This document shows positions 1 to 5,580 of a DNA stretch of 6,637 nt, one piece after another. Under the pieces are notes generated by a model, which saw nothing but the letters and a program-made list of their open reading frames with translations, was not told the DNA's origin and ran no database searches. Source of the DNA: Asaia bogorensis (GTDB lineage: Bacteria > Pseudomonadota > Alphaproteobacteria > Acetobacterales > Acetobacteraceae); the NCBI GenBank assembly GCA_945886995.1, contig CAMCZJ010000168.1, positions 1 to 6,637 on the forward strand, written 5' to 3'. How positions within the stretch are numbered: position 1 is the first letter of the stretch; each line of letters starts with the position of its first letter. A program made the position numbers and the translations under genes.

Positions 1-510
1 GCCAAGGCGCTGGCGGTGCTGAAGGGCGAAAGCCTGGCCGCGATGCGCGACAAGGCGGCTGCGGTGCTCGCCATTCTGGATGAAACCAAGCTTCATCTGA
101 AATACTGCGCCGAATGGGGGCTTTCGGAAGCGGATGTGGTTTCCGTGCCTGAAACGGCCGAGACAGTTTCCTATACCCGCTGGGTGCTGGATCGCGGCTA
201 TGCCGGCGATATTCTGGACCTTGAAGTGGCTTTGGTGCCCTGCACCGTGGGCTACGCGCAGGTGGCGCTGCGGATTCTCGCGGACCCCGCGCGCCAGCGT
301 GATGGCAACGCTTACCAGTCCTGGATTGATACCTATGGCGCCGCTTCCTATCAGGAAATGGCCCATGCGGCGGCGCGGCGGATTGATGCGCTTGGTGTCT
401 CCCATGGTGGGGAAGCGCGTTTCGCGCGCTTGGCAGCGGATTTCGCCGAAGCGGCGCGGTTGGAACAGCGCTTCTGGCAGCAGGGGCTTGATGCGGTGGG
501 GCGGGCGTGA
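1..510 (+). CDS. tenA: TenA/THI-4 family protein (thiaminase II-like), 5' end missing
   Basis: The reading frame is open at the left edge and ends at TGA 508-510, giving 169 visible residues. TenA proteins are about 220-235 residues, so roughly 50-60 N-terminal residues lie outside. The all-alpha TenA fold is recognised from the sequence YCAEWGLSEADV, then YTRWVLDRGYAGD, then ALVPCTVGYAQV. The Cys of VPC (visible residue 81) matches the catalytic Cys135 of Bacillus TenA. Further on are YQSWIDTYG and, near the end, LEQRFWQQ, whose Glu (about visible residue 155) matches the second catalytic residue, Glu205. Known members hydrolyse aminopyrimidine breakdown products of thiamine for salvage, in the cytoplasm; some TenA_C/TenA_E relatives have other roles. 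The gene overlaps mnmA by four bases if mnmA uses GTG 507, suggesting translational coupling. The family call is firm; the exact substrate is inferred. Confidence 0.88.
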   Translation, partial: AKALAVLKGESLAAMRDKAAAVLAILDETKLHLKYCAEWGLSEADVVSVPETAETVSYTRWVLDRGYAGDILDLEVALVPCTVGYAQVALRILADPARQRDGNAYQSWIDTYGAASYQEMAHAAARRIDALGVSHGGEARFARLAADFAEAARLEQRFWQQGLDAVGRA

Positions 511-1616
511 GGATGCGCGTGCTGGTGGCCATGTCGGGCGGGGTGGATAGCAGCGTGGTTGCCGCGCTGCTGCAGGAAGCCGGGCATGAGGTTATTGGCG
601 CCACCTTGCAGCTTTATGATCACGGCGCGGCCTTGCAGAAAAAAGGCGCCTGCTGTGCGGGGCAGGATATTATGGATGCGCGGCGCGTGGCGGATAGGCT
701 CGGCATTGCGCATTACGTTTTGGACCGCGAAGAGATTTTCCGCCGCGATGTGATGCGTGATTTCGCCGATAGCTATGCGCGCGGCGAAACCCCCGTGCCA
801 TGCATCCGCTGCAACCAAACCGTGAAATTCCGCGATATGGTCGCAATGGCCGAGGATTTGGGGTGCGAGGCTTTGGCTACCGGCCATTACGCAAGGCGCA
901 TCGAAGGGCCGAATGGCGCGGAATTGCACCGCGCCGTGGACCCTGAACGGGACCAAAGCTACTTCCTTGCCGCCACCACAAGCGCACAGCTTGCCATGGC
1001 CCGCTTCCCCTTGGGTGACATGCCGGACAAAGCCACGGTACGCGCTGCCGCCGCACGGCTTGGCCTGGCGGTCGCGGAAAAGCCGGACAGCCAAGATATC
1101 TGCTTTGTGCCCGCCGGGCGTTACGATGCGCTTGTTGGTAAGCTCCGCCCCGATGCGGCTGAACCCGGCGAATTCATCCATGCCGATGGCCGCGTTTTGG
1201 GCCAGCATGGCGGGATTTCCGGCTTCACGGTGGGGCAGGGGCGGGGCCTGGGTCAGGCTTCCTGGGATGGCGAGGAAAAGCTTTACGTGGCCGCGGTGGA
1301 TGCACCGAAGCGCCGCATTGTGCTGGCGCCGCGTGCCGGCCTTGAACGGCGGGACGCTGAGGTGGGTGAGGTGAATTGGCTGATTGCGCCACCTGCCGCG
1401 CCGCTCCGCTGTGCGGTGAAGCTGCGTGCGCGCGAGGTGCCCCGCGCGGCTGAGGTAACCTGGGATGCAGGCGCAGGGCTTTTGCGCGTGGTTTTGGATG
1501 AACCCGGCGTGATCGCGCCCGGCCAGGCATGCGTGATGTATGATGGGGACCGCGTATTAGGCGGCGGCTTCCTGCGGGCGCGGCTTTCGGTTGACAGTGA
1601 TCGGGCGGCGGCCTAA
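507..1616 (+). CDS. mnmA: tRNA-specific 2-thiouridylase MnmA
   Basis: MnmA (TrmU) activates U34 of tRNA-Lys, -Glu and -Gln with ATP and inserts sulfur delivered by a persulfide relay, giving 2-thiouridine. The 369-residue product has the usual family length. Visible motifs are the N-type ATP pyrophosphatase P-loop SGGVDSS (residues 10-16), PCIRCN with catalytic Cys102, GHYAR (126-130), DQSYFL (149-154) and SQDICF with the second catalytic Cys199. These two cysteines fall at the same numbers as in E. coli MnmA. The C-terminal part contains GISGFTVGQGRGLG and a beta-barrel-like end. GTG 507 was chosen because it overlaps the upstream stop as GTGA and has a G-rich stretch about six bases upstream. 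ATG 513, two codons later, is an equally good alternative (MRVLVAMSGG). The gene probably shares a transcript with the tenA-like gene and the following tRNA. Nothing appears broken. Confidence 0.97.
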   Translation: MRMRVLVAMSGGVDSSVVAALLQEAGHEVIGATLQLYDHGAALQKKGACCAGQDIMDARRVADRLGIAHYVLDREEIFRRDVMRDFADSYARGETPVPCIRCNQTVKFRDMVAMAEDLGCEALATGHYARRIEGPNGAELHRAVDPERDQSYFLAATTSAQLAMARFPLGDMPDKATVRAAAARLGLAVAEKPDSQDICFVPAGRYDALVGKLRPDAAEPGEFIHADGRVLGQHGGISGFTVGQGRGLGQASWDGEEKLYVAAVDAPKRRIVLAPRAGLERRDAEVGEVNWLIAPPAAPLRCAVKLRAREVPRAAEVTWDAGAGLLRVVLDEPGVIAPGQACVMYDGDRVLGGGFLRARLSVDSDRAAA

Positions 1617-1631
1617 CTCGCTGGCCTGTTC

Positions 1632-1708
1632 GGCGGCGTAGCTCAGCTGGTTAGAGCACGGCACTCATAATGCCGGGGTCAGCGGTTCAAGTCCGCTCGC
1701 CGCTACCA
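1632..1708 (+). tRNA. tRNA-Met (CAT anticodon), probably elongator
   Basis: A complete 77-base cloverleaf. The acceptor stem is GGCGGCG (1632-1638) with CGCCGCT (1698-1704), closing with a G1-U72 wobble. The D stem is GCTC/GAGC (1641-1644, 1654-1657). The anticodon stem is CGGCA/TGCCG (1659-1663, 1671-1675) around loop CTCATAA with anticodon CAT at 1666-1668. The T stem is AGCGG/CCGCT with loop TTCAAGT. A73 and an encoded CCA (1706-1708) complete it. It is not an initiator: it lacks the three G-C pairs in the anticodon stem, and pair 1-72 is G-U rather than the C-A mismatch. The GAGCAC...CTCATAA...GGGGTC arrangement resembles E. coli elongator Met tRNA. The alternative is tRNA-Ile2, whose CAU is modified to lysidine; I consider that less likely. 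It starts 15 bases after the mnmA stop, so co-transcription is likely. Confidence 0.95.
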
Positions 1709-1729
1709 AATTTTCCTTCATAACATCAT

Positions 1730-1767
1730 CGGGACCGCGCATCGCGTGGCGCGACCCCGTTTGATTT
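1730..1767 (+). terminator. Hairpin plus T-rich tail after the tRNA
   Basis: CGGGACCGCGC (1730-1740) pairs with GCGCGACCCCG (1749-1759) as 4 bp, a 2x2 internal loop and 5 bp, around an 8-base loop. TTTGATTT (1760-1767) follows directly. This fits a Rho-independent terminator read on the + strand, ending the tenA-mnmA-tRNA transcript. The convergent VOC gene ends just beyond, but the - strand side has no immediate T-run, so one direction is favoured. The tail is interrupted and the stem imperfect, so confidence is moderate. Confidence 0.5.
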
Positions 1768-1777
1768 CGCCGTGGCC

Positions 1778-2158
1778 TTACCCGCCGCGATGCAGCGCGC
1801 AGAGCTTATTGCCGTAAGGGTCGCGCACATAAGACAGGTAAAGCCGCACCGCGCCGCCTTCGCGCCAGCCGGGCGGGTCTTCAATGCTGGTGCCGCCATT
1901 GGCCACGCCGGCATCATGGAAGGCCTTCACCTTTTCTGGGCTGTCGCAGGCAAAACCAATCGTGCCGCCATTGGCGCCTGACGCGGCCTTGCCATCAATC
2001 GGCTTGCTGATGCCAAGCGTGCCGGTTGGCGTGCGGTAAAAGACGCGCCCCTTCGGGTCCATCTTGCCTTCCGCAACACCAATGACACCCAGCACCGCAT
2101 CATAGAATTTCTTGGCAACGGCCACGTCATCCGCGCCGACAAAAATATGAGAGAACAT
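1778..2158 (-). CDS. VOC family protein (glyoxalase/bleomycin resistance fold)
   Basis: The product is 126 residues. It begins MFSHIFVGADDVAVAKKFYD, the typical first beta-strand and helix of a vicinal oxygen chelate (VOC) module. It ends YVRDPYGNKLCALH, the typical last strand. The length fits one complete VOC domain of paired beta-alpha-beta-beta-beta motifs. His4 could be a metal ligand, but the usual Glu at the end of the last strand is not obvious (LCALH there instead). Metal dependence and reaction are therefore open: the superfamily includes glyoxalases, dioxygenases and antibiotic-binding proteins. ATG 2158 was chosen over an upstream ATG at 2236 because the Shine-Dalgarno-like AAAGGGG sits directly before it and the fold starts exactly there; the 26 extra residues do not resemble a VOC start. 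The gene converges on the tRNA and diverges from the small gene at 2328. Confidence 0.88.
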   Translation of the reverse strand: MFSHIFVGADDVAVAKKFYDAVLGVIGVAEGKMDPKGRVFYRTPTGTLGISKPIDGKAASGANGGTIGFACDSPEKVKAFHDAGVANGGTSIEDPPGWREGGAVRLYLSYVRDPYGNKLCALHRGG

Positions 2159-2160
2159 TT

Positions 2161-2170
2161 CCACCCCTTT
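2161..2170 (-). promoter_or_regulatory. Ribosome binding site of the VOC gene
   Basis: Read on the - strand this is AAAGGGGTGG. Its GGGG core lies five bases before ATG 2158 and fixes that start over the in-frame ATG at 2236. Confidence 0.6.
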
Positions 2171-2248
2171 GTGATGACCGCCCGGCAAAGGGCGATGACC
2201 CATCTTCCGACACCCGGCGCCGATTGCAAGCGACATTTAAGCAAGTGA

Positions 2249-2277
2249 TTACGCTTGGCTTGAAAATCCCCTAGGCT
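2249..2277 (+). promoter_or_regulatory. Possible promoter of the small alpha/beta-barrel gene
   Basis: TTACGC (2249-2254) and TAGGCT (2272-2277) are 17 bases apart, resembling weak -35 and -10 boxes, about 50 bases before ATG 2328. The surrounding stretch 2159-2327 separates two divergent genes and must hold promoters for both. I saw no convincing - strand promoter there. Both boxes depart from consensus, so this is tentative. Confidence 0.25.
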
Positions 2278-2327
2278 TTCCCCCGCAATACGCCGGCAGC
2301 CGCCGCGCGGAATTCAGGGGATCAAGC

Positions 2328-2651
2328 ATGTCCAAGGCTTTCTTCATGGTGCGCGCTGTGGTGGCAGACCCAGCCGACCGGTCCGCTTTCGATACCTGGT
2401 ATGAAAAGGAACATCTGCCCGACGCACTGGCCGCCTTTGGCGTTGCCCATGCCTGGCGCTGCTGGAGCCGGACGGACCCTTCGCTCCATTTCGCCTTCTA
2501 CGAATTTCCAAGCCTGGCCGCGGCTGAGGCCCTGCCGGGTTCACCCGCGCTTGCCAAAATGATTGCGGAATTTGACCGCGTCTGGGGCAGCCGGGTTACG
2601 CGGTCTCGTGAAATTCTGGAATTCGCCGGGGAGCTGCGTCGGCCTAGCTGA
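2328..2651 (+). CDS. Small hypothetical protein, probably a dimeric alpha/beta-barrel (EthD/DUF4286-like)
   Basis: The product is 107 residues, soluble, with no signal peptide or membrane segment. It starts with a beta-strand (KAFFMVRAVVADP). A helix carrying FDTWYEKEHLPDAL (residues 21-34) follows, then strands WRCWSRTD and HFAFYEF, a helix (LAAAEALPGSPALAKMIAEFDRVW) and a closing strand. The W-x3-EHLP signature and strand order are those of ferredoxin-like dimeric alpha/beta-barrel proteins such as EthD, DUF4286 and NIPSNAP types; members are often degradation accessory proteins or of unknown role. ATG 2328 is supported by AGGGG (2316-2320), seven bases upstream; ATG 2346 is an unlikely alternative. 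The stop codon directly abuts that of the convergent aminotransferase. The gene is real by codon usage and RBS; its function is not determined. Confidence 0.8.
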   Translation: MSKAFFMVRAVVADPADRSAFDTWYEKEHLPDALAAFGVAHAWRCWSRTDPSLHFAFYEFPSLAAAEALPGSPALAKMIAEFDRVWGSRVTRSREILEFAGELRRPS

Positions 2652-2656
2652 TCAGC
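2647..2656. repeat. 10-bp palindrome formed by two abutting stop codons
   Basis: GCTGATCAGC is a perfect palindrome. Its central TGATCA supplies TGA (2649-2651) to the + strand gene and TGA (2654-2652) to the aminotransferase on the other strand, with no base between the genes. It has no loop and no T-run, so it is unlikely to terminate transcription by itself. Confidence 0.7.
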
Positions 2657-3815
2657 GCTTAGACAAGGCTTCAGCCAGACGCCCGCTGGCTTCGCGGATG
2701 CGTGCCTCACTTTGCGCGAAGCACAGCCGCAAATGGCCTTCCCCGCCCGCGCCGAAGGCGGCACCCGGCGCAATACCAACCCGCGCCGAATGCAGCAGGG
2801 ATTTCGCGAGCGCCAGGCTATCCGTGCAGCCTTCCACCTTCAGGAAAAGATACATCGCGCCATCCGGGCGCGGTGCGGTGATGCCGGGCACGGTGGAAAG
2901 CGCGGCATGGGCGATATCGCGCGCCTTCAGATAACGCGCGCGGGTTTCCGCGATGAAGGCATCTCCCTTATCCAGCGCCACCACACCGGCATGCTGGATG
3001 AAGGTGGGCGCGGATGACATATTGAATTCATTGAGCTTGCCGATGGCATCCATCAAAGCCGGCGGCGCCACAATCCACCCGAGCCGCCAGCCGGTCATCG
3101 CCCAGGATTTGGAGAAGGAATTGACTGAGACCACGCGATCCTGTTCATCCGCAATTTCAAGGAAGGACGGCGCGGCATCGCCGGCGAAATAGAGCCTTTC
3201 ATAGACATCATCTGAAAGGATCCAGGTGCCGGTCTGGCGGCATTTGGCCAGAATGGCGCGCTGTTCTTCGGCATTCAGCGTCCAGCCCGTGGGATTGCCG
3301 GGGCTGTTCAGGAAAAGCAGCTTTGTGTCAGGCGTGATGGCCGCCAGCAATTCATCCAAATCCGCGCGCCAGACACCGTTCATGAGGCGCAGCGGCATAT
3401 CCGCCACTTCCGCGCCCATCACGCGCGCAATGCCATCCATATTGGGCCAGGCGGGGGCCGGGATCACCACACGATCCCCCGGTGAGAGCAGCGCCTGCGC
3501 CACCAGCATCAGCGCATTGACGCCCGATGCCGTGACGGCCACGCGCGCTGTGCCGACAGGGCGATTATTGCGCTTGAGGTAAGCCGCGATGGCTTCCCGC
3601 AGTGGGGGGATACCGGGATTGGGCGCGTAGAAGGTTTTGCCTTCATCCAGCGCCAGCTTCGCCGCTTCCCGCACGAAATCCGGCGTGACCGTATCCGGTT
3701 CCCCAAACCAGAGGGGAATGACATCTGGCATATAGCGCCCGACTTCCGAGACCTCTCGGATCAAGGAGCCGGGGATTTCAGCAAGGGCGGGGCGGGGTGT
3801 GGGTTCGAAGCGCAT
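2652..3815 (-). CDS. PLP-dependent aminotransferase, class I/II (fold type I)
   Basis: The product is 387 residues, the usual length for an aspartate/aminotransferase I-beta or I-gamma protein. It carries the full active-site set: Asn174 in SPGNPTG, Asp202 and Tyr205 in SDDVYE, the Schiff-base lysine Lys236 in SFSKSWAMTGWRLGW, and Arg363 in HLRLCFA, which would bind the substrate alpha-carboxylate. The N-terminal PLWFGEPD and FYAPNPGIPPLREAIA also match the family. It would transfer an amino group between an amino acid and a 2-oxo acid in the cytoplasm. Substrate specificity cannot be read from sequence, so I give no symbol. The start is ATG 3815; upstream bases show no clear Shine-Dalgarno. 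The antitoxin-like gene lies 62 bases upstream on the same strand, so read-through transcription is possible. The gene is intact, and its stop abuts the stop of the convergent small gene. Confidence 0.95.
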   Translation of the reverse strand: MRFEPTPRPALAEIPGSLIREVSEVGRYMPDVIPLWFGEPDTVTPDFVREAAKLALDEGKTFYAPNPGIPPLREAIAAYLKRNNRPVGTARVAVTASGVNALMLVAQALLSPGDRVVIPAPAWPNMDGIARVMGAEVADMPLRLMNGVWRADLDELLAAITPDTKLLFLNSPGNPTGWTLNAEEQRAILAKCRQTGTWILSDDVYERLYFAGDAAPSFLEIADEQDRVVSVNSFSKSWAMTGWRLGWIVAPPALMDAIGKLNEFNMSSAPTFIQHAGVVALDKGDAFIAETRARYLKARDIAHAALSTVPGITAPRPDGAMYLFLKVEGCTDSLALAKSLLHSARVGIAPGAAFGAGGEGHLRLCFAQSEARIREASGRLAEALSKR

Positions 3816-3877
3816 GGTGGGGCTTTAGCGCGAGGGCCGCGCGTTGGACAGGGTGGGGTTCAGGTGCCGCCGCGCAA

Positions 3878-4225
3878 TCAGCCCCGCATGGTGGTTTCGG
3901 GCTTGCGCGCTGGCGCCTTGAAGCGGGCTACCTTGATCTGCCCCGCGCGTTGGCGGGCGCGCGCGATATCAAAACTGCCCTGCATGCGCAGCAAAGTATC
4001 CATCGAAACGCCAAAGGCTTTTTCGACCCTGATCGCCATTTCGGGCGAAAGCGCCGCCCGTTCATTCAACAGCGCCGAAAGCGCGGGCCGCGTGACACCC
4101 AGCACCTTGGCCGCTTCCGTGACGGAAAGCCCGTGGGGGTCAATCACCTCATGCTTGATGAAGCCGCCGGGATGGGCGGGGGTTTTCAGGCGGATGGGTT
4201 GTGCGTTGGTCATGGGCGAAGCCAT
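3878..4225 (-). CDS. higA: HigA family antitoxin-like XRE transcriptional regulator, no toxin gene seen
   Basis: The product is 115 residues. APAHPGG-type lead-in KTPAHPGGFIKHEV (residues 14-27) is followed by GLSVTEAAKVLGVTRPALSALLNER (about 32-56), a helix-turn-helix of the HigA/VapI class, then ALSPEMAIRVEKAFGVSMDTLLRMQ (58-82). That order is characteristic of HigA antidotes, which bind and silence the HigB mRNA interferase and repress their own promoter. A basic tail (RFKAPARKP) extends past the usual end. In higBA loci the toxin normally comes first, but no HigB-like product occurs in the 400 bases upstream in any frame I checked. The gene is therefore a solitary copy, or one whose toxin was lost. 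The start is uncertain: ATG 4225 gives the longest product, ATG 4213 (MTNAQ) is equally possible, and neither has a clear RBS. A strong inverted repeat lies 19 bases upstream. Confidence 0.88.
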   Translation of the reverse strand: MASPMTNAQPIRLKTPAHPGGFIKHEVIDPHGLSVTEAAKVLGVTRPALSALLNERAALSPEMAIRVEKAFGVSMDTLLRMQGSFDIARARQRAGQIKVARFKAPARKPETTMRG

Positions 4226-4243
4226 GAACGTGACGGGCGGTAA

Positions 4244-4271
4244 ATGTCAAGTGTCGCTTTACACTTTACAT
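4244..4271. promoter_or_regulatory. Inverted repeat, candidate HigA operator
   Basis: ATGTCAAGTGT (4244-4254) and ACACTTTACAT (4261-4271) are inverted copies with 10 of 11 positions paired around the 6-base spacer CGCTTT. The innermost six bases (AAGTGT/ACACTT) match perfectly. On the - strand the left arm contains TTGACA (4250-4245), a perfect -35 hexamer, though no good -10 follows at 17 bases. On the + strand the right arm runs into TACAAT (4271-4276). HigA proteins are known to bind such palindromes at their own promoters, and the position just before the antitoxin start fits. The binding itself is inferred. Confidence 0.5.
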
Positions 4272-4336
4272 ACAATCGCTCGAAGAGTTGTCTGTGAGGA
4301 CCTTGACGGAAAGGTATCGCCACCGGACGCTCACTG

Positions 4337-4364
4337 TTGCGGCTGCTGCCCAGGTACCTATAAA
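4337..4364 (+). promoter_or_regulatory. Possible promoter of the restriction gene
   Basis: TTGCGG (4337-4342) and TATAAA (4359-4364) stand 16 bases apart, resembling sigma-70 -35 and -10 boxes. Transcription would begin near 4371, leaving a leader of about 50 bases before ATG 4422. The spacing is one base short of optimum and the -35 is imperfect. Confidence 0.35.
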
Positions 4365-4421
4365 CAATTTGGCGCAACTCTTGTAAAAGGCGATTGGTTT
4401 GGACCGAGGCGGGGGTTGGTT

Positions 4422-5561
4422 ATGCCTGATTTCTATGCAGTAAAGCATCTGGCCGGCAGCGATCTGGCTTGGTTCCGATCCCTGTTGCGTGCTTTTGCGA
4501 ATACTAACCTGAAAGGAATAAACCTCAACGCTGACCCCACTACAACGATATTCTACCCCGACCTCGCAGCATTGGCTGAGGCTGAAGGCGGGCGCGTAAG
4601 AGTTGACACAACCATATATGGTCCCGCAGCCGCCCAGGCGGCCATCGACAATTTCAAGATAGTTCGCTCGCCAGGGTCAAAAAACTGGCGCCTGAACGGT
4701 ACACTCGTTAATGATCCGATTGGTGAGGAAGGGCGCTTTAACGTTCTACAACGGGACGACTTGGCAGTCCTTGCATTTACGGGGCGCGGGAAACCCCGTC
4801 ATGTGCAGTTGGTGCTGCTGGCCAGCCAAGCGTCAGAAGATATCGCCTTGGTGGATTACTTCCGCCGAGCGTTTCCGAAACGCCCTCCCAAGACCATGCA
4901 CCCAATCGAGGCTGACGATATCCTAGAGGCGCTCAAGCTGACGGGCGTGCCGAATGATCACCCGCTAAGATTTTTGGTGCTAAGCCCGGAAGACGCAGAC
5001 CTTGTCGAAGATGCCGCGCTTGGTGGATCGGCGGGAATCATTGCGCGACGCCGAGGGCAGCGACCGCGCGTTAGCGCGAAAGAGATTGCGTCTCGTCGAA
5101 CCGCGGCGGAAAGCGTGGGCCGAGAGGGCGAAGCGCTGCTGAATGGTTACTTTGATAGAATAGGGGTAGATTTCGAGTGGACAGCCGAGCCGGAACACGG
5201 TGATGGATTTGCGCCTTTTGATTTTGACATCAGAGGTGGCCCACTTGCTGGTAGGGTGGATGCAAAAACGACGCAAGGACCATTCGAGCGCGCATTTCAC
5301 CTCTCTTTGGGCGAGATAGTCGAAGCTGCGGAAAGCCAATTGGCGTTTAGGATTGCGCGCATTTATCTGCTTGGTGGCGACGGCGCCCGAATGCGGATAT
5401 CCGATGATATTTCAAGGCTTGCTCAACGGCTCCTAAGTGCACACGATGCCGCAATGTTTGGTGGCATCAAGGCTGATGCATTCACGGTGCCAACGGATGC
5501 GGAGGGATTGATTTGGAGTGACGAGATTATTCTTCCACCTCTCGACGCCGACGATGGTTAA
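4422..5561 (+). CDS. Probable type II restriction endonuclease with DUF3883-like nuclease domain
   Basis: The product is 379 residues. The C-terminal half has VGREGEALLNGYFDRIG (232-248), FDFDIRGG (266-273), VDAKTT (279-284) and FHLSLGEIVEAA (292-303), then FRIARIYLL (309-317). That order is the DUF3883/NOV_C type of PD-(D/E)XK nuclease: a conserved GE helix, an acidic metal ligand (Asp267 or Asp269), a D/E-x-K strand (Asp280, Lys282) and the S-x-x-E helix. The first 220 residues show mixed strands and helices (NLKGINLNAD, RDDLAVLAF, HVQLVLLAS) that I cannot assign; they may recognise DNA. ATG 4422 was chosen because GAGGCGGGGG (4406-4415) precedes it by six bases. The frame is open back to 3864, but that extension is antisense to the higA-like gene and unlike protein. 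A convergent C5-methyltransferase gene overlaps its stop, supporting a restriction role. Codon use is less GC-rich than in the genes to the left, suggesting transfer. Confidence 0.8.
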   Translation: MPDFYAVKHLAGSDLAWFRSLLRAFANTNLKGINLNADPTTTIFYPDLAALAEAEGGRVRVDTTIYGPAAAQAAIDNFKIVRSPGSKNWRLNGTLVNDPIGEEGRFNVLQRDDLAVLAFTGRGKPRHVQLVLLASQASEDIALVDYFRRAFPKRPPKTMHPIEADDILEALKLTGVPNDHPLRFLVLSPEDADLVEDAALGGSAGIIARRRGQRPRVSAKEIASRRTAAESVGREGEALLNGYFDRIGVDFEWTAEPEHGDGFAPFDFDIRGGPLAGRVDAKTTQGPFERAFHLSLGEIVEAAESQLAFRIARIYLLGGDGARMRISDDISRLAQRLLSAHDAAMFGGIKADAFTVPTDAEGLIWSDEIILPPLDADDG

Positions 5562-5580
5562 AAGGCATCCAAAGTCGGCG
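5546..5580. terminator. Imperfect hairpin across the shared stop codons, possible two-way terminator
   Basis: CGCCGAC (5546-5552) pairs with GTCGGCG (5574-5580), and GATG (5553-5556) pairs with CATC (5566-5569), with a four-base bulge (5570-5573) on one side. The nine-base loop contains TTAA (5558-5561), which provides TAA stops on both strands. No clear T-run follows in either direction, so termination by this structure is a guess; the pairing itself is directly visible. Confidence 0.3.

Noticed and set aside
351..1208. Long - strand frame of 285 codons opposite tenA and mnmA
   Set aside because: Antisense shadow of two clear genes, with no recognisable domain and odd composition.
1632..1777. 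tRNA gene as an integration site for a mobile element
   Set aside because: No integrase, no second copy of the tRNA 3' end seen nearby, and ordinary chromosomal genes follow.
2159..2236. N-terminal extension of the VOC protein to ATG 2236
   Set aside because: The extension is unlike any VOC start, and a good RBS directly precedes the internal ATG 2158.
2229..2240. AAGCGACATTTA resembles pieces of the inverted repeat upstream of higA
   Set aside because: Only short shared words with different spacing and no palindrome here; chance similarity is the simpler view.
4294..4386. 30-codon + strand reading frame starting GTG just before the restriction gene
   Set aside because: Ala-rich end, weak RBS, no resemblance to an R-M controller protein or any family I know; it also overlaps the proposed promoter.
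4266..4448. 60-codon - strand frame in the place expected for higB
   Set aside because: It lacks the HigB/RelE pattern (no GNWR-type strand or closing DVDYEDYH-type end) and reads like noncoding sequence.
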